DNA of 64,000 nucleotides from DATARH01 sp963734125 (GCA_963734125.1 CAVTGB010000029.1:1-64000); one strand, 5' to 3'. Numbered from the stretch's first letter, positions 1-8,774 are shown. Numbers and translations are program-made. Notes: a model not told the origin generated them from the sequence alone.

Positions 1-443
1 CCGGCGGCAATCAGGTGCTCTTTCGTCAGGCTTGCGGCGCTGACCGTCAGTACGCCGACCCGCTTGCCGCTCGGCAACAGGCGCTCGACGAGCGGAACCT
101 GCATCAGGCTGGAGGCCGCCACCGGCACGCCGACATGAGCGGCGAGGTCTTGCTGATAGAGCGAGAGAAACCCGCAGGTCGTGGTGATGCCGTCGGCGCC
201 CAGATCCACGAGTTCCGCCGCCGCATCGAGAAAGGCGTTGGCGAGGCCCTGCGATTTGTGGCGGACGACGCGGTCGGGCGTGGCGCCGGGCACCACCTTG
301 TAGAGCACCGGAAACGGCCAGGTGAGGCCATTGCCCATGTCGCCGGGGATGCGCGGAAACCGGGTCTCGAGCATCAAGATGCCGACCCGGGCACCGTAAA
401 GCGTCTTGCCGCCATGCGCGATGCGGGAAATGTCGTTCGTCAT
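1..443 (-). CDS. Aspartate/glutamate racemase family protein (C-terminus cut by window edge)
   Basis: Reading in from 443 on the minus strand gives an open frame that runs off the window (about 147 residues present). It starts MTNDISRIAHGGKTLYGARV. A conserved TTTCGFLSLYQ stretch near residue 89 carries a cysteine of the kind used as acid/base in the Asp/Glu/hydantoin racemase fold. Further on, VPVAASSLMQVP and a GKRVGVLTVSA segment match the start of the second half-domain. Members of this family include amino-acid racemases, hydantoin racemase and arylmalonate decarboxylase-like enzymes; the substrate cannot be inferred here. The second catalytic cysteine lies outside the window. The dispersed repeats lie just upstream of its start. 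Confidence 0.7.
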   Translation of the reverse strand, partial: MTNDISRIAHGGKTLYGARVGILMLETRFPRIPGDMGNGLTWPFPVLYKVVPGATPDRVVRHKSQGLANAFLDAAAELVDLGADGITTTCGFLSLYQQDLAAHVGVPVAASSLMQVPLVERLLPSGKRVGVLTVSAASLTKEHLIAA

Positions 444-556
444 CGCCGCAGCGTAACCGCAAACAGCCCCGCCCGGTAGCCTGCCGGCGGCGGCTGCGGG
501 ACCAGACGACGATGGAAGCAGCGGGTCGGATAATCGCTACCGGTTCCCATACCCGC

Positions 557-813
557 CGTCCCGGCGAAAGCCGGGACCCACCGAGCAGCTTCCGAGCGGC
601 AAAAGGGTGAATCCCGGCTTTCGCCGCGATGACGGTAAAGGATGATGGGGGCGCGGCACGATTTTTTTGTGGCTCCCGGCGAAGGCCGGGATCCATCGCG
701 GTTCAAACTCGCGAGCCGACCGATGGGTCCCGGCCGTCGCCGGGCTCCAGAGAAAAAAAGGGCGCGGTCGGCGCCGCGCCCTTCTGATGGATCCCGGCGT
801 TCGCCGGGATGAC
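557..813. repeat. Cluster of five REP-like palindromic repeats
   Basis: Five copies of a short imperfect palindrome lie at about 557-580, 610-635, 671-698, 725-750 and 786-813. The core is GTCCCGGCGAAAGCCGGGAC or a variant, usually followed by CCA or preceded by GATGGATCC; orientation alternates. Each copy can fold into a GC stem with a 4-6 base loop. The same family recurs at 17162-17243. They fill the gap between two genes transcribed leftward, and no coding frame between 444 and 842 looks real. Dispersed repeats of this kind are known in several alphaproteobacteria and may act as transcript-end hairpins. Confidence 0.75.
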
Positions 814-842
814 TTGCTCGCCGGCTACTGCCGACGATCAAG

Positions 843-1998
843 TCAATTGATCAGGCCGTAGAATTTGCCGGCGTTCTCGCAGGTCATCTTGAAGGTGATG
901 TCGGCCGGGAGATGCGCGAACTGCTCGTCGATGTACTTCTTCGACTCCGGCCATACCCCGTCCGGATGCGGGAAGTCGGAACCCCACATCAGGGTCTCGA
1001 CGCCCATCTCCTCGATCAGCTTGGTGCCGACGCGGTCATACTGGAAGGTCGCCCGGCACTGGCGGCGCCAATATTCGCTCGGCTTCAATTTGAGCTTGAG
1101 ATCCTGGTACTGGTCCTCGAACTCGAAATCCATGCGGTCGAGCACGTAGGGGATCCAGCCGATGCCGGATTCGCCCAATACCATGCGGATGTTCGGGAAG
1201 CGCTCGAACACCGCCGCGCCCATCAAATCGGTGAGGATCGTCGCCAGCGTCATCTGGAAGCGGCATAGCCCGCTATAGGTCATGCGCCGGGCGATCGTCG
1301 GCTCCAGCGACTTGCGCAGCTCGGGGTCGGTCGCCGGGAAGGTGTGAAAATGCAGCGGCAATTGCGTCTCGTTGACCGCCTCCCAGAGTGGATCCCACAT
1401 CGGGTGCCACATCGGCGTCATGTGCCAGGAGCACGACAATTCGACGCCCTTCATGCCCTTTTTGGCGACGCGGCGGACTTCACGGGCGGCGCCTTCGATG
1501 TTGCTGTAGGGCAGGCACGCCAGACCGATCATCCGATCGGGATAGGTGCTGGAGAAGTCGTGCATGAAGTCGTTGTAGATGCGCAGCATCTCGTCGGCCG
1601 CCTTCGGGGTCCTTCATCTTGGCGCAGGCGGCGAGGATGCCGTAGATGACCTCGGCGTCGACGCCGTCGCGGTCCATGTCCTTGACCCGCAGGTGCGGAT
1701 CGCCGGGTCGGCGCAGGCCCTTTTCGAAATAATCCTTGTAGAGCCCGGCTTCGGCCATCTTGTCGGCGCGTAGTTGCTTGCCCGGGACCCACGGCGTGCC
1801 GGTTGCGCCGACGCCGCCGCATAGCCCGTACTCGGCGCCGCTGTTGTCGGTCCAGCGCTTCACCCCGTCGGCATTCTCGGCGACGTAGGGCATCAGGTCG
1901 CGCATTTTGCTCGACGCGTTCGTCGTGAACAGGTCGGGCGGGAGCCACAGCATGTCGAGATGACAGTCTGCCGAGATACGCTGGTACTTCCGAGGCAT
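843..1998 (-). pseudogene. Amidohydrolase family 2 protein, interrupted by one frameshift
   Basis: A metal-dependent hydrolase of the amidohydrolase-2 family (TIM-barrel; relatives are decarboxylases or hydrolases of aromatic acids). The N-terminal part (start 1998, MPRKYQRISADCHLD) contains the DxH metal motif as DCH. The C-terminal part carries GSDFPHPDG, the conserved Asp/His near the barrel end. The two parts lie in different frames. Joining them at about 1605, where CCCGAAGGCGGCC holds one G too many, restores KMKDPEAADEMLRIYNDF, so about 384 residues as expected for the family. Every other part is well conserved, so a sequencing indel is as likely as real decay. Confidence 0.8.
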
Positions 1999-2127
1999 TC
2001 GCCAACCCTCCGAAATGAGACACTACCTACTCTATCGCGCGAATTGCAGTCTATCGCAGGTTTTGTCGGGGTTCCGCGCAGAATTCGCCGGGCTGGCATG
2101 CGGCATAATGAACGCCGTTCAGGACTG

Positions 2128-2917
2128 CTACTTCGGTGAGGATCGGCGGCCGGTAAAGACCGGCGGGCGCTTTTCGAGAAAGGCGCGGACCCCCTCGGCG
2201 TGATCGGCGGTGGCGCCGGCCTCCTCCTGCAGATCGCGTTCAAGATCGAGCTGAGCGTCGAGGTTATTGGCTGCGGCGGCGTCGAGCGCGCGCTTGGTCA
2301 GCGCCAGCCCGACCGTCGCTGCGCCCGCGAGGCGCGCCGCCAGCGCATGCGCCTCGGCGAGCAGCCGATCGTCGGCGACGGCCCGCCAGATCATGCCCCA
2401 CTCCGCTGCGGTCGCCGGCCGTCAGCGGCTCGGCCAAGCATCGCCAGCGCGCGGGCGCGGGCGATGCCGACGAGGCGCGGCAAAAACCAGGTGCCGCCGC
2501 AATCGGGGACGAGGCCGATGCGGGCGAACGCCTGGACGAAGCTGGCGCCCTCGCCGCCGCCAGCACGATGTCGCAGGCCAGCGCCAGATTGGCGCCGGCG
2601 CCGGCGGCGACGCCGTTGACCGCGCAGACCACCGGCAGCGCGACGGTGCGCAGCTTCCGGATCAGCGGGTTGTAATGGTCGAGGAGGCTGCCGATCTCGG
2701 CCGCCGCCATGCCGATGATCGCGGTCAGATCCTGCCCGGCGCAAAACGCCCGCCCGGCGCCGGTGATGAGGAGCGCGCGGCAGCTTTGGTCACCTTCGGC
2801 CGCGTCGAGCGCGGCCATCAGCGCCTCGGCCATCTCGGCCGTCAGCGCGTTGAGCCGCTCCGGCCGGTTGAGCGTGATCACGCGATACTCGGGGTGGGTT
2901 TCAACGAGGATCGTCAT
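2128..2917 (-). pseudogene. Enoyl-CoA hydratase/isomerase (crotonase) family, with several frameshifts
   Basis: Crotonase-fold acyl-CoA enzyme. The start at 2917 reads MTILVETHPEYRVITLNRPE. It includes the CoA-binding ITGAGRAFCAGQDL and the oxyanion-hole VNGVAAGAGANLALACDIVL. The frame then breaks at about 2560 (GCGGCGGCGAGG run). It continues in another frame as EGASFVQAFARIGLVPDCGG, where a conserved family region resumes, breaks again at about 2400-2440, and finishes as MIWRAVADDRLLAEAHALA to 2128. The assembled product would be about 262 residues, normal for the family and similar to PaaG-type isomerases. Two or three indels in GC runs interrupt it. Confidence 0.75.
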
Positions 2918-3009
2918 CGCTTGGCCCTCCCTTTACAAAGCGGCTGGTTCCGCCCGATGCGGCGTTGACGGGCTTGGCGCCACGGGCTGCCCTGTCCTAT
3001 GTTCGCGCG

Positions 3010-3529
3010 ATGAGCGTGGACGCAACAGCGGCCGAGCCGCCGGGCGGGCTCTTTTACGAGCGCGTGCTGTTGCCGCACCGCAGCCTGCCGCCGCGCGGGT
3101 TCCATGTGATGATGCGGGCTCTTGGGGCTCCTCAGCCTTGGCGTCAGCATTGGTTTTGTCGCGGTCGGCGCCTGGCCGATCTGCGGCTTTTTCGGGCTCG
3201 ATGTCGCCCTCCTCTATCTCGCCTTTCGCCTGAGCTACCGCAGCGCCCGCCAGCGCGAGGTGCTGCGCCTCCATGCCGACGACTTCACGGTCGAGCGGGT
3301 CGACATCTATGGCGAGCGAGCAACATGGCGCTTTCAGCCGTTCTGGCTGCGCGTCATCCTCGAGGAGCGGCCCGATCAATCGAACCGGCTCCTCGTTGCT
3401 TCGCACGGAAAGAGCCTCGTCATCGGCGACTTTCTCGGCCCGCCGGTGCGCCGCGAACTGGCGGCGAGCCTGCGCGCGGCGCTGGCCCGTTGGCGCGCCG
3501 CCCTCAACCCGGCGAACGACGCGCCCTAG
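3010..3529 (+). pseudogene. DUF2244 domain membrane protein, one frameshift near 3115-3123
   Basis: The start at 3010 (MSVDATAAEPPGGLFYERVL) leads into LLPHRSLPPRGFHVMMRA, the typical DUF2244 opening. The frame then shifts and continues from 3122 as LGLLSLGVSIGFVAVGAWPI followed by CGFFGLDVALLYLAFRLSYR, two closely spaced hydrophobic segments. The C-terminal soluble half has ATWRFQPFWLRVILEE and ends at 3529. DUF2244 proteins are about 160-170 residue inner-membrane proteins of alphaproteobacteria, function unknown. The joined length (about 172) fits, so an indel in the CTTGGGGCTCC run is the likely cause of the break. Confidence 0.75.
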
Positions 3530-3535
3530 CCGCGC

Positions 3536-3961
3536 TCACCCACCGGTCGCCGGCGCGGTGTATTCGGCGTCGGTGACGTGCTTGCCCCAGGCGGTGCCCT
3601 GGCCCTGCTCGCCCGCTTCCGACAGCGCCAGATGCGCGAACAAGCGGTCGGGGGAGGCGCCGTGCCAATGCATCGTATCGGGGGGAATGTTGACGATGTC
3701 GCCGGGGTTCAACACCTGCGGCTTCTCGCCCTCAAAGCAGACGCGCCCGACGCCGCTCAGGCAATAGAGCGTCTGCCCGACCGGATGGGCATGCCACGCG
3801 GTGCGCGCCCCCGGGGTGAACGACACCACCGACCCGCCCATCCGCGACGGCGCTTCGGCGACGAGAACCGGGTCCTGGAAGACGACACCGGTAAAGGTCT
3901 CGGCGGCACCTCTGCGCGTTGGCCGCGACCCGACCCGAACCACTCCGGCTTTGACTGGCAT
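3536..3961 (-). CDS. Cupin domain protein
   Basis: A single-domain cupin of 141 residues (MPVKAGVVRV...). Cupin motif 1 is visible as GARTAWHAHPVGQTLYCLSG, where two histidines and a glutamine stand in the metal-ligand region. Motif 2 is PGDIVNIPPDTMHWHGAS, with a further histidine. This arrangement is typical of small (R)-mandelonitrile-lyase-like or carboxymuconolactone-decarboxylase-associated cupins; no substrate can be assigned. It faces the DUF2244 gene, with only 6 bases between their stops. Confidence 0.85.
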   Translation of the reverse strand: MPVKAGVVRVGSRPTRRGAAETFTGVVFQDPVLVAEAPSRMGGSVVSFTPGARTAWHAHPVGQTLYCLSGVGRVCFEGEKPQVLNPGDIVNIPPDTMHWHGASPDRLFAHLALSEAGEQGQGTAWGKHVTDAEYTAPATGG

Positions 3962-4084
3962 GGCTGTTTCTCCTCGTTGTGCGGCGGATCGCCGCCCAAT
4001 ATCGCGCGGTCAGCATAGGCTTGCCGGGTGCGGCGACGCAATCTGCCGGTGGACATGTGGCCAACATGTGATCATCATATCAGC

Positions 4085-4315
4085 ATGAGCACGATGATCC
4101 AGATCCGTAATGTGCCGGACGACCTGCACCGCGAGCTCAAGGCGCGGGCGGCGCGCGAGGGCATGTCGCTGTCCGATTATTTACTGCGCGAGATCCGAGC
4201 AGTCGCCGAACGCCCGACGCTCGCGGAGATGCGGGCGCGGCTCCACAGCCGGTTGCGCATCAACCCGTCGCTCAGCGCCGAAGAGGCGGTACGGGCGGAG
4301 CGCGACAGCAGGTGA
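4085..4315 (+). CDS. Ribbon-helix-helix antitoxin (FitA/VapB type)
   Basis: A 76-residue protein. Residues 3-45 (TMIQIRNVPDDLHRELKARA, then EGMSLSDYLLREI) form the ribbon-helix-helix DNA-binding domain of FitA-like antitoxins. The tail (residues 50-76) would wrap the toxin. Its stop codon overlaps the GTG start of the PIN-domain gene (GTGA), the usual arrangement of VapBC pairs. By analogy the complex would repress its own promoter; the short region 4060-4084 (AACATGTGATCATCATATCA) contains palindromic bases that could be the operator. I prefer the start at 4085, because the earlier in-frame ATG lacks homology. Confidence 0.85.
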   Translation: MSTMIQIRNVPDDLHRELKARAAREGMSLSDYLLREIRAVAERPTLAEMRARLHSRLRINPSLSAEEAVRAERDSR

Positions 4316-4704
4316 TCGTGGTCGATGCGTCGGCCCTGGTCGAGATGCTTCTGCGGATGCCGGCGGCGGATCAGATAGAGCGGCGTTTGTTCGACACTGG
4401 CGAGGCACTGCACGCGCCGCATCTGCTCGACATTGAGATCACCCAAGTCGTCCGGCGATTTGCCTCTCGCGGCGACATCAGCGACGAGGCGGGTCGCGCG
4501 GCGCTCGCCGATCTCGCCGCATTCGGTATCGAGCGTCACTCGCACGATGTCTTTCTGCCCCGCGTGTGGGAGCTGCGGCACAACTTGACCGCCTATGACG
4601 CCGTTTATGTGGTGCTCGCCGAGACGCTCCCCGCACCGCTGTTGACGCGAGACCGGCGACTGGCGAGCGCCGGCGGGCACCGGGCGCAGATCGAACTGGT
4701 GTGA
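4312..4704 (+). CDS. vapC: Type II toxin VapC family, PIN-domain ribonuclease
   Basis: A 130-residue PIN-domain protein with a GTG start overlapping the antitoxin stop. Acidic residues of the PIN active site are visible: VVDASALVEML (first Asp, residue 4), LDIEITQVVRR (Glu about residue 42), YDAVYVVLAE (Asp about residue 94) and LLTRDRRLA (Asp about residue 113). PIN-domain toxins are Mg-dependent RNases, often cutting tRNA or rRNA; the target here is unknown. Its TGA overlaps the ATG of the DUF72 gene by one base, suggesting co-transcription of three genes. Confidence 0.88.
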   Translation: MIVVDASALVEMLLRMPAADQIERRLFDTGEALHAPHLLDIEITQVVRRFASRGDISDEAGRAALADLAAFGIERHSHDVFLPRVWELRHNLTAYDAVYVVLAETLPAPLLTRDRRLASAGGHRAQIELV

Positions 4705-5456
4705 TGGCGCTGAGCAATACCGGCAGGATACGCATCGGCATCGGCGGCTGGGTCTACCCGCCGTGGCGCGGCGCGTTCTACCCGGCGGGGCTGCGCCAAG
4801 CGGAAGAACTCGCTTACGCCAGCCGGCAGGTGACGGCAATCGAGATCAACGGCACCTTCTACCGCATCCAGACCCCGGCCAGCTTCCAGAAATGGCGGGA
4901 CGAGACCCCCGATGATTTCGTCTTTTCGCTGAAGGGCCCGCGCTTCCTGACGCACCGCGGCGAACTGGCGTCGGTCGAACCCTATATGGCGCGGTTCTTC
5001 CAGAGCGGCCTCCTCGATCTGGGGCCGAAGCTCGGGCCGATCCTGTGGCAATTCGCGGCGAGCAAGGCATTCGACGCGGCCGATCTGGCGGCGTTCCTCA
5101 AGCTCCTGCCGCGCGAGTTGGGCGGCCGGAGGCTCCGCCACGTCATCGAAGCCCGTCACCAGAGTTTCGCCGCGCCGGAATGCATTGATCTCCTGCGCGA
5201 GCACGGCGTCGCACTCGCCCGGGTCGACGACGCGCACTACCCTGAATTCGCCGAAACGACCGCCGATTTCCTCTACCTGCGACTGCGCCGCTGCGCCGAG
5301 GACGAACCCACCGGCTATCCCCCCGCCGCCCTCGACCGCTGGGCCGAGCAGGCAAAAAGCTGGGCGGCGGAGGGCCGCGACGTCTTCCTCTATTTCATCA
5401 ACGGCGCCAAAATCCGCGCCCCCGCCGCCGCGCAGGCGCTCATCGGCGCGATGTAA
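4704..5456 (+). CDS. DUF72 domain-containing protein
   Basis: About 250 residues with the DUF72 (YecE-like) TIM-barrel signature. IRIGIGGWVYPPWRGAFYPA stands near the start, followed by AIEINGTFYRIQTPASFQKW, FVFSLKGPRFLTH and the late VFLYFINGAKIRAPAAAQAL segment. The biochemical role of DUF72 is not established. I choose the ATG at 4704 over the GTG at 4701 because it gives the one-base overlap with the toxin stop. The translational coupling to a toxin-antitoxin pair may be incidental. Confidence 0.88.
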   Translation: MALSNTGRIRIGIGGWVYPPWRGAFYPAGLRQAEELAYASRQVTAIEINGTFYRIQTPASFQKWRDETPDDFVFSLKGPRFLTHRGELASVEPYMARFFQSGLLDLGPKLGPILWQFAASKAFDAADLAAFLKLLPRELGGRRLRHVIEARHQSFAAPECIDLLREHGVALARVDDAHYPEFAETTADFLYLRLRRCAEDEPTGYPPAALDRWAEQAKSWAAEGRDVFLYFINGAKIRAPAAAQALIGAM

Positions 5457-5554
5457 AACACTGACCGCCGCTTTACGCGTAGCGATGATTTGCCGCCGCC
5501 GCCGACCGTCTCGGTGATGCTTTCGATCTTCAGCCGCCCCAGTCTCGTCATTGC

Positions 5555-6541
5555 TCATTCGATGACTTCGTCGGCGCCGGCGAGGAGTATTGGCGGCATG
5601 GTGAGGCCGAGCGCGCGTGCAGTCTTTAGGTTGATGATGAGCTCGAACCGCGTGGGTTGCTCGACCGGGAGGTCCGCGGGTCTTGATCCTTTCAGGATCT
5701 TGTCTACGCAACTGGCGATTTGGCGCCACGAGTCTTCCAGATTGGGCCCATAGGACATCAGACCGCCGGCTTCCACATACGCCTTCCAGCCGAAGACGCT
5801 CGGTAGATGGTGCGAAAGGGCAAACTCTGCGATGCGGACGCGGCTGGCCGCCGTCACGCCATCCGGAAACGCGTGAATTGCATCCATATTGCCATTCGCT
5901 ACCGCCTTCAGCGCTGCATCGAGATCGGCGGCATTTTTCAATTCGAAGAGTTGCAGGCTCACGCCCAAGGCCCGGCCGGCCTCCTCCCAGGCGCGCCATT
6001 CGCTCCGCTCGCCGGGATGGCTGGAAGCTCCCATGACCGCCACCCGCGAAATCGCAGGATCCGCCTCCTTGAGCAGGGAGAGACGCTTGCCGACGAGTTC
6101 GGTGGCGAGAAAGGTCACGCCCGTCATGTTGCCTCCGGGCCGGGCGAGACCGTCGACGAGCCCCGCCTGTACCGGGTCGCCGCTGAATCCGAATACCACT
6201 GGGGTACTCGCCGACACCGGCTTCGTGCTGAAAGCTGCAACACCCGCCGCGACCAAGACGTCAACCTTCAATCGGATTAGTTCGGCCGCCAACACGTCGA
6301 GATCGGCTTGGGGCGCTGAGCGGTACTCGTAACGGATGTTTCGTCCTTCGACGCGGCCGAGATCGGCGAGCCCGCGACGGAACGAGTCAAAGACCGCGGT
6401 CGGCGTTCCGATGTAAGGCCCGGATGCCGGCGCGAGAAACCCGATCGTGGGGCCGCCGGCTGCAGGTTGCCCCCGCCCGACGACGGGCGAGAGAGCGACA
6501 GAAGCGAGAGCGCCAGCGAGGACCACGCGACGGGTGCTCAT
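5555..6541 (-). CDS. ABC transporter substrate-binding protein (ABC_sub_bind family)
   Basis: A 328-residue secreted binding protein. MSTRRVVLAGALASVALSPV is an N-terminal signal peptide with a twin Arg at positions 4-5, ending near VVGRGQPAAG. The mature part reads PTIGFLAPAS, LADLGRVEGRNIRYEYR, AAELIRLKVDVLVAAG and PARPGGNMTG-like LARPGGNMTGVT, all diagnostic of the TrpX/XylF-like ABC_sub_bind proteins that are highly expanded in soil alphaproteobacteria. The ligand is unknown and no permease or ATPase gene is adjacent, so it is an orphan receptor. Confidence 0.88.
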   Translation of the reverse strand: MSTRRVVLAGALASVALSPVVGRGQPAAGGPTIGFLAPASGPYIGTPTAVFDSFRRGLADLGRVEGRNIRYEYRSAPQADLDVLAAELIRLKVDVLVAAGVAAFSTKPVSASTPVVFGFSGDPVQAGLVDGLARPGGNMTGVTFLATELVGKRLSLLKEADPAISRVAVMGASSHPGERSEWRAWEEAGRALGVSLQLFELKNAADLDAALKAVANGNMDAIHAFPDGVTAASRVRIAEFALSHHLPSVFGWKAYVEAGGLMSYGPNLEDSWRQIASCVDKILKGSRPADLPVEQPTRFELIINLKTARALGLTMPPILLAGADEVIE

Positions 6542-6724
6542 CGATTGACCTCGCCAGCGAAACCGTAGGGCCGCGAAGGCATGTTAACCGACATTCTCCG
6601 AGATTTTGTACCCGGCATTTACGCTCGGGTTCAAGCGGCCTGCGAACGGTTCAGTGTACAAAAATGCTGATTTCTGCCGATCGTACCGAGGTTGGCGGAC
6701 AGGCGTGTCACGCCGTGTACTCGC

Positions 6725-7085
6725 TCATTCCGCCGCTTGCGCCGCCGCGCGGCGCTTCGCCGCCTTCGGCCAGCGCGACGCGATCACCGGCAGGACTTCG
6801 GCGATCAGGCGGCGGGTTTGCGCCATGATTTCGTCGTCGCCGCGGGCGGCTGGGCGCAGGATGAATTTGGAGACGCCGGCCTCGACGTAATCGGCGATGC
6901 GGGCGACGATCGCTTCGCCGTCGCCGATCGCGAAATAATCACGTGGCTCGCGGCCGGTGCGCTTCCGGTAGGCGTCAAGATGAGGGCGGGGTCGTCGGGT
7001 GCGCCACAGCGGAACGGGATGCCAGGCGCCGTAATGGTCGTCGTCGATCGTGCGGCCGGCTTCGGCCGGCACGACGCGATCGGCG
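6725..7085 (-). pseudogene. Duplicated 3' tail of an LLM flavin oxidoreductase gene
   Basis: This stretch codes for the last 110 or so residues of an LLM-class oxidoreductase (DYFAIGDGEAIVARIADYVE, then AGVSKFILRPAARGDDEIMA to the stop at 6725). It nearly repeats the 3' end of the intact gene at 7736-8707. Over about 165 bp (around 6805-6970 against 7820-7985) the two DNA copies are almost identical; outside this they diverge. There is no start, and the homology ends at about 7085, nine bases before the stop of the DUF4279 gene. It is a remnant left by duplication around an inserted two-gene unit, or a trace of recombination. Confidence 0.8.
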
Positions 7086-7093
7086 GGACGGGT

Positions 7094-7565
7094 TCAGTCC
7101 GTATCGAAGTCCTCCTCGACCTGGGCTGGAATCCGCGCAAACCGGGAGCGGATGTCGTCGCGGATGACCGGCGGTCGGGCGCCGTGCTCGCCATACCAGA
7201 AGCAAGTCGCGTCGGCCTCGATACCCGCCTCCTGCATCAAAGTGCGGAGTTCGACTCAATTTGTCCTCGGTATCTTCCGAGAACACGATTGTCAGCAGAT
7301 AATCTAAATGCTCGTTCAGATCTGTGCTGTTCACGTGACCTTCGCTCGACGCCAGCCAGAGACCGGTGCGACCGCGAATCTCCTGCCCCATACTCATCTT
7401 GAACACATCGCCCTTGCGGTATGCGAGGGTCGGCATGGTATCCAGGATTTGGGTAATATGCCTCGGCTCCAGCCTGTCGCCAAAGAAGCGCAGGCTGGCA
7501 AACGCCTCCAATGTTCGGGGGTTAGATTTCGTCTTGGATGTTGCCAAGCGGGACATCGTTCTCAT
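7094..7565 (-). pseudogene. DUF4279 domain protein, one frameshift near 7250
   Basis: The N-terminal part (start about 7565) reads ASLRFFGDRLEPRHITQILD, then MPTLAYRKGDVF and GRTGLWLASSEGHVNSTDLN, the DUF4279 pattern. After about 7250 the family continues in another frame as LMQEAGIEADATCFWYGEHG, then PPVIRDDIRSRFARIP, stopping at 7094 (EEDFDTD). With the indel repaired the protein is about 157 residues, normal for DUF4279. The function of this domain is not established. It overlaps the upstream 69-residue gene by about 44 bp, which suggests coupled expression. Confidence 0.7.
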
Positions 7566-7731
7566 CCGTCACCGAACCGTCATCCCATATGGTAATCCGC
7601 TCGCCGGGAGCCAGCCCGGCGTAATCCTTAATCCTGTGGATGGCCCGGCCGAGTTGATGACGGGTGATCCCGAGCCGGGTTGCGACGCCTCGCGGCGGGT
7701 TGCCAGGATTGCGCCAAATGATCCGCGGCAT
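7522..7731 (-). CDS. Small protein with IWDDGSVTDE motif (unknown)
   Basis: A 69-residue protein beginning MPRIIWRNPGNPPRGVATRL. It has a helical stretch GITRHQLGRAIHRIKDYAGL and an ending TIWDDGSVTDENDVPLGNIQ. I recognise the pattern helix-IKxxAGL-TIWDDGxVxDE-GNI as recurring in small bacterial proteins and perhaps in toxin C-terminal domains, but I cannot name the family. It starts 4 bp after the stop of the intact LLM gene and overlaps the following DUF4279 gene, so the two probably form a cassette. Confidence 0.6.
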   Translation of the reverse strand: MPRIIWRNPGNPPRGVATRLGITRHQLGRAIHRIKDYAGLAPGERITIWDDGSVTDENDVPLGNIQDEI

Positions 7732-7735
7732 CGCC

Positions 7736-8707
7736 TCATTCGGCGGCCCGGACGGCGTGGCGGCGCTTCTGCGGCTTCGGCCAGCGCGTGGCGACCAGCG
7801 GCAATACCTCTGCGATCAAGCGGCGGGTTTGCGCCATGATTTCGTCGTCGCCGCGGGCGGCTGGGCGCAGGATGAATTTGGAGACGCCGGCCTCGACGTA
7901 GTCGGCGATGCGGGCGACGATCGCCGCACCGTCGCCGATCGCGAAATAATCACGTGGCTCGCGGCCGGTGCGCTTCTTGTAGGCCTCGAACAAGGGGACG
8001 AGGGTCGGGTCGTCGGGTTCACCGAAGCGGAACGGGATCCCGGCGCCGTAATGGTCGTCGTCGATCGTGCGGCCCTCTTCGGTCGCGGCCGCCTTGATCG
8101 CGGCGACGACAACCCTGGCCTGCTCAGGGGTCTCGGGGCCGGCCTGCCAGCCGGTGCCGAGGCGCGCGGTGCGCCTAATCGCCGCCTCCGACGAGCCGCC
8201 GATCCACATCGGCAGATCGGGCTGCACCGGCTTCGGGGAGAGGGACGCGCCCGACAAGTGATAATGCACGCCCTCGAAATCGACCTTGTCCTCGCTCCAC
8301 AGCCGCCGGATGACTTCGAGCCCCTCGTCGGTCTTGCGGCCGCGGGTCTTGGTGTCGAGGTTGAGGGTCTTCCATTCCGGCCCCAACGGGCTGCCGATGC
8401 CGAAGGCCGGCAGGAGCCGCCCGCTCGACAGATAGTCGATCGTCGCGCATTGCCGCGCCACCAGAACGGCGTCGCGCATCGCCAATGACAGGACGTTGAC
8501 GCCGAACTTGATCCGCCTCGTGCGGCCGGCCAGCGCCGCCATCACGCTCATGCATTCGAGGAACGGAGTCGGGCTGACCAGGCGGTCGGTCTGCCAGATC
8601 GAATCGACGCCGCCCGCTTCGCACAGATCGACCCAGCGCCAATAGGCGGCGGCGCCGGAAAACGGGAACTCCATCACCCCGACCCCGACCGCGACATTCT
8701 TCGGCAT
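7736..8707 (-). CDS. LLM class flavin-dependent oxidoreductase
   Basis: A 323-residue luciferase-like (LLM) TIM-barrel oxidoreductase using FMN or F420. The start MPKNVAVGVGVMEFPFSGAA is followed by CEAGGVDSIWQTDRLVSP, RTRRIKFGVNVLSLAMRDAV, ATIDYLSSGRLLPAFGIGSP (the conserved cofactor-binding GxGxG-like turn) and FEGVHYHL. The C-terminal half includes PMWIGGSSEAAIRRTARLGT. RBS-like bases AAGGAGGCAG precede the ATG. The substrate is unknown. Its last third is duplicated at 6725-7085. A second, divergent LLM gene starts 67 bp upstream on the other strand. Confidence 0.88.
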   Translation of the reverse strand: MPKNVAVGVGVMEFPFSGAAAYWRWVDLCEAGGVDSIWQTDRLVSPTPFLECMSVMAALAGRTRRIKFGVNVLSLAMRDAVLVARQCATIDYLSSGRLLPAFGIGSPLGPEWKTLNLDTKTRGRKTDEGLEVIRRLWSEDKVDFEGVHYHLSGASLSPKPVQPDLPMWIGGSSEAAIRRTARLGTGWQAGPETPEQARVVVAAIKAAATEEGRTIDDDHYGAGIPFRFGEPDDPTLVPLFEAYKKRTGREPRDYFAIGDGAAIVARIADYVEAGVSKFILRPAARGDDEIMAQTRRLIAEVLPLVATRWPKPQKRRHAVRAAE

Positions 8708-8774
8708 GACTGCCTCCTTGTCTCTGGCGGCGAACTATGGCCCGATCGCGGCGAGACGGAAAGGAGCGCGAGCC

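Noticed and set aside
557..813. Palindromic repeats as a possible CRISPR
   Set aside because: Orientation alternates, spacing is uneven, and copies also occur far away at 17162-17243; this fits REP-like elements.
4605..5999. Long minus-strand frame over the DUF72 gene
   Set aside because: Antisense to well-conserved vapC and DUF72 and overlapping the binding-protein gene; no recognisable domain.
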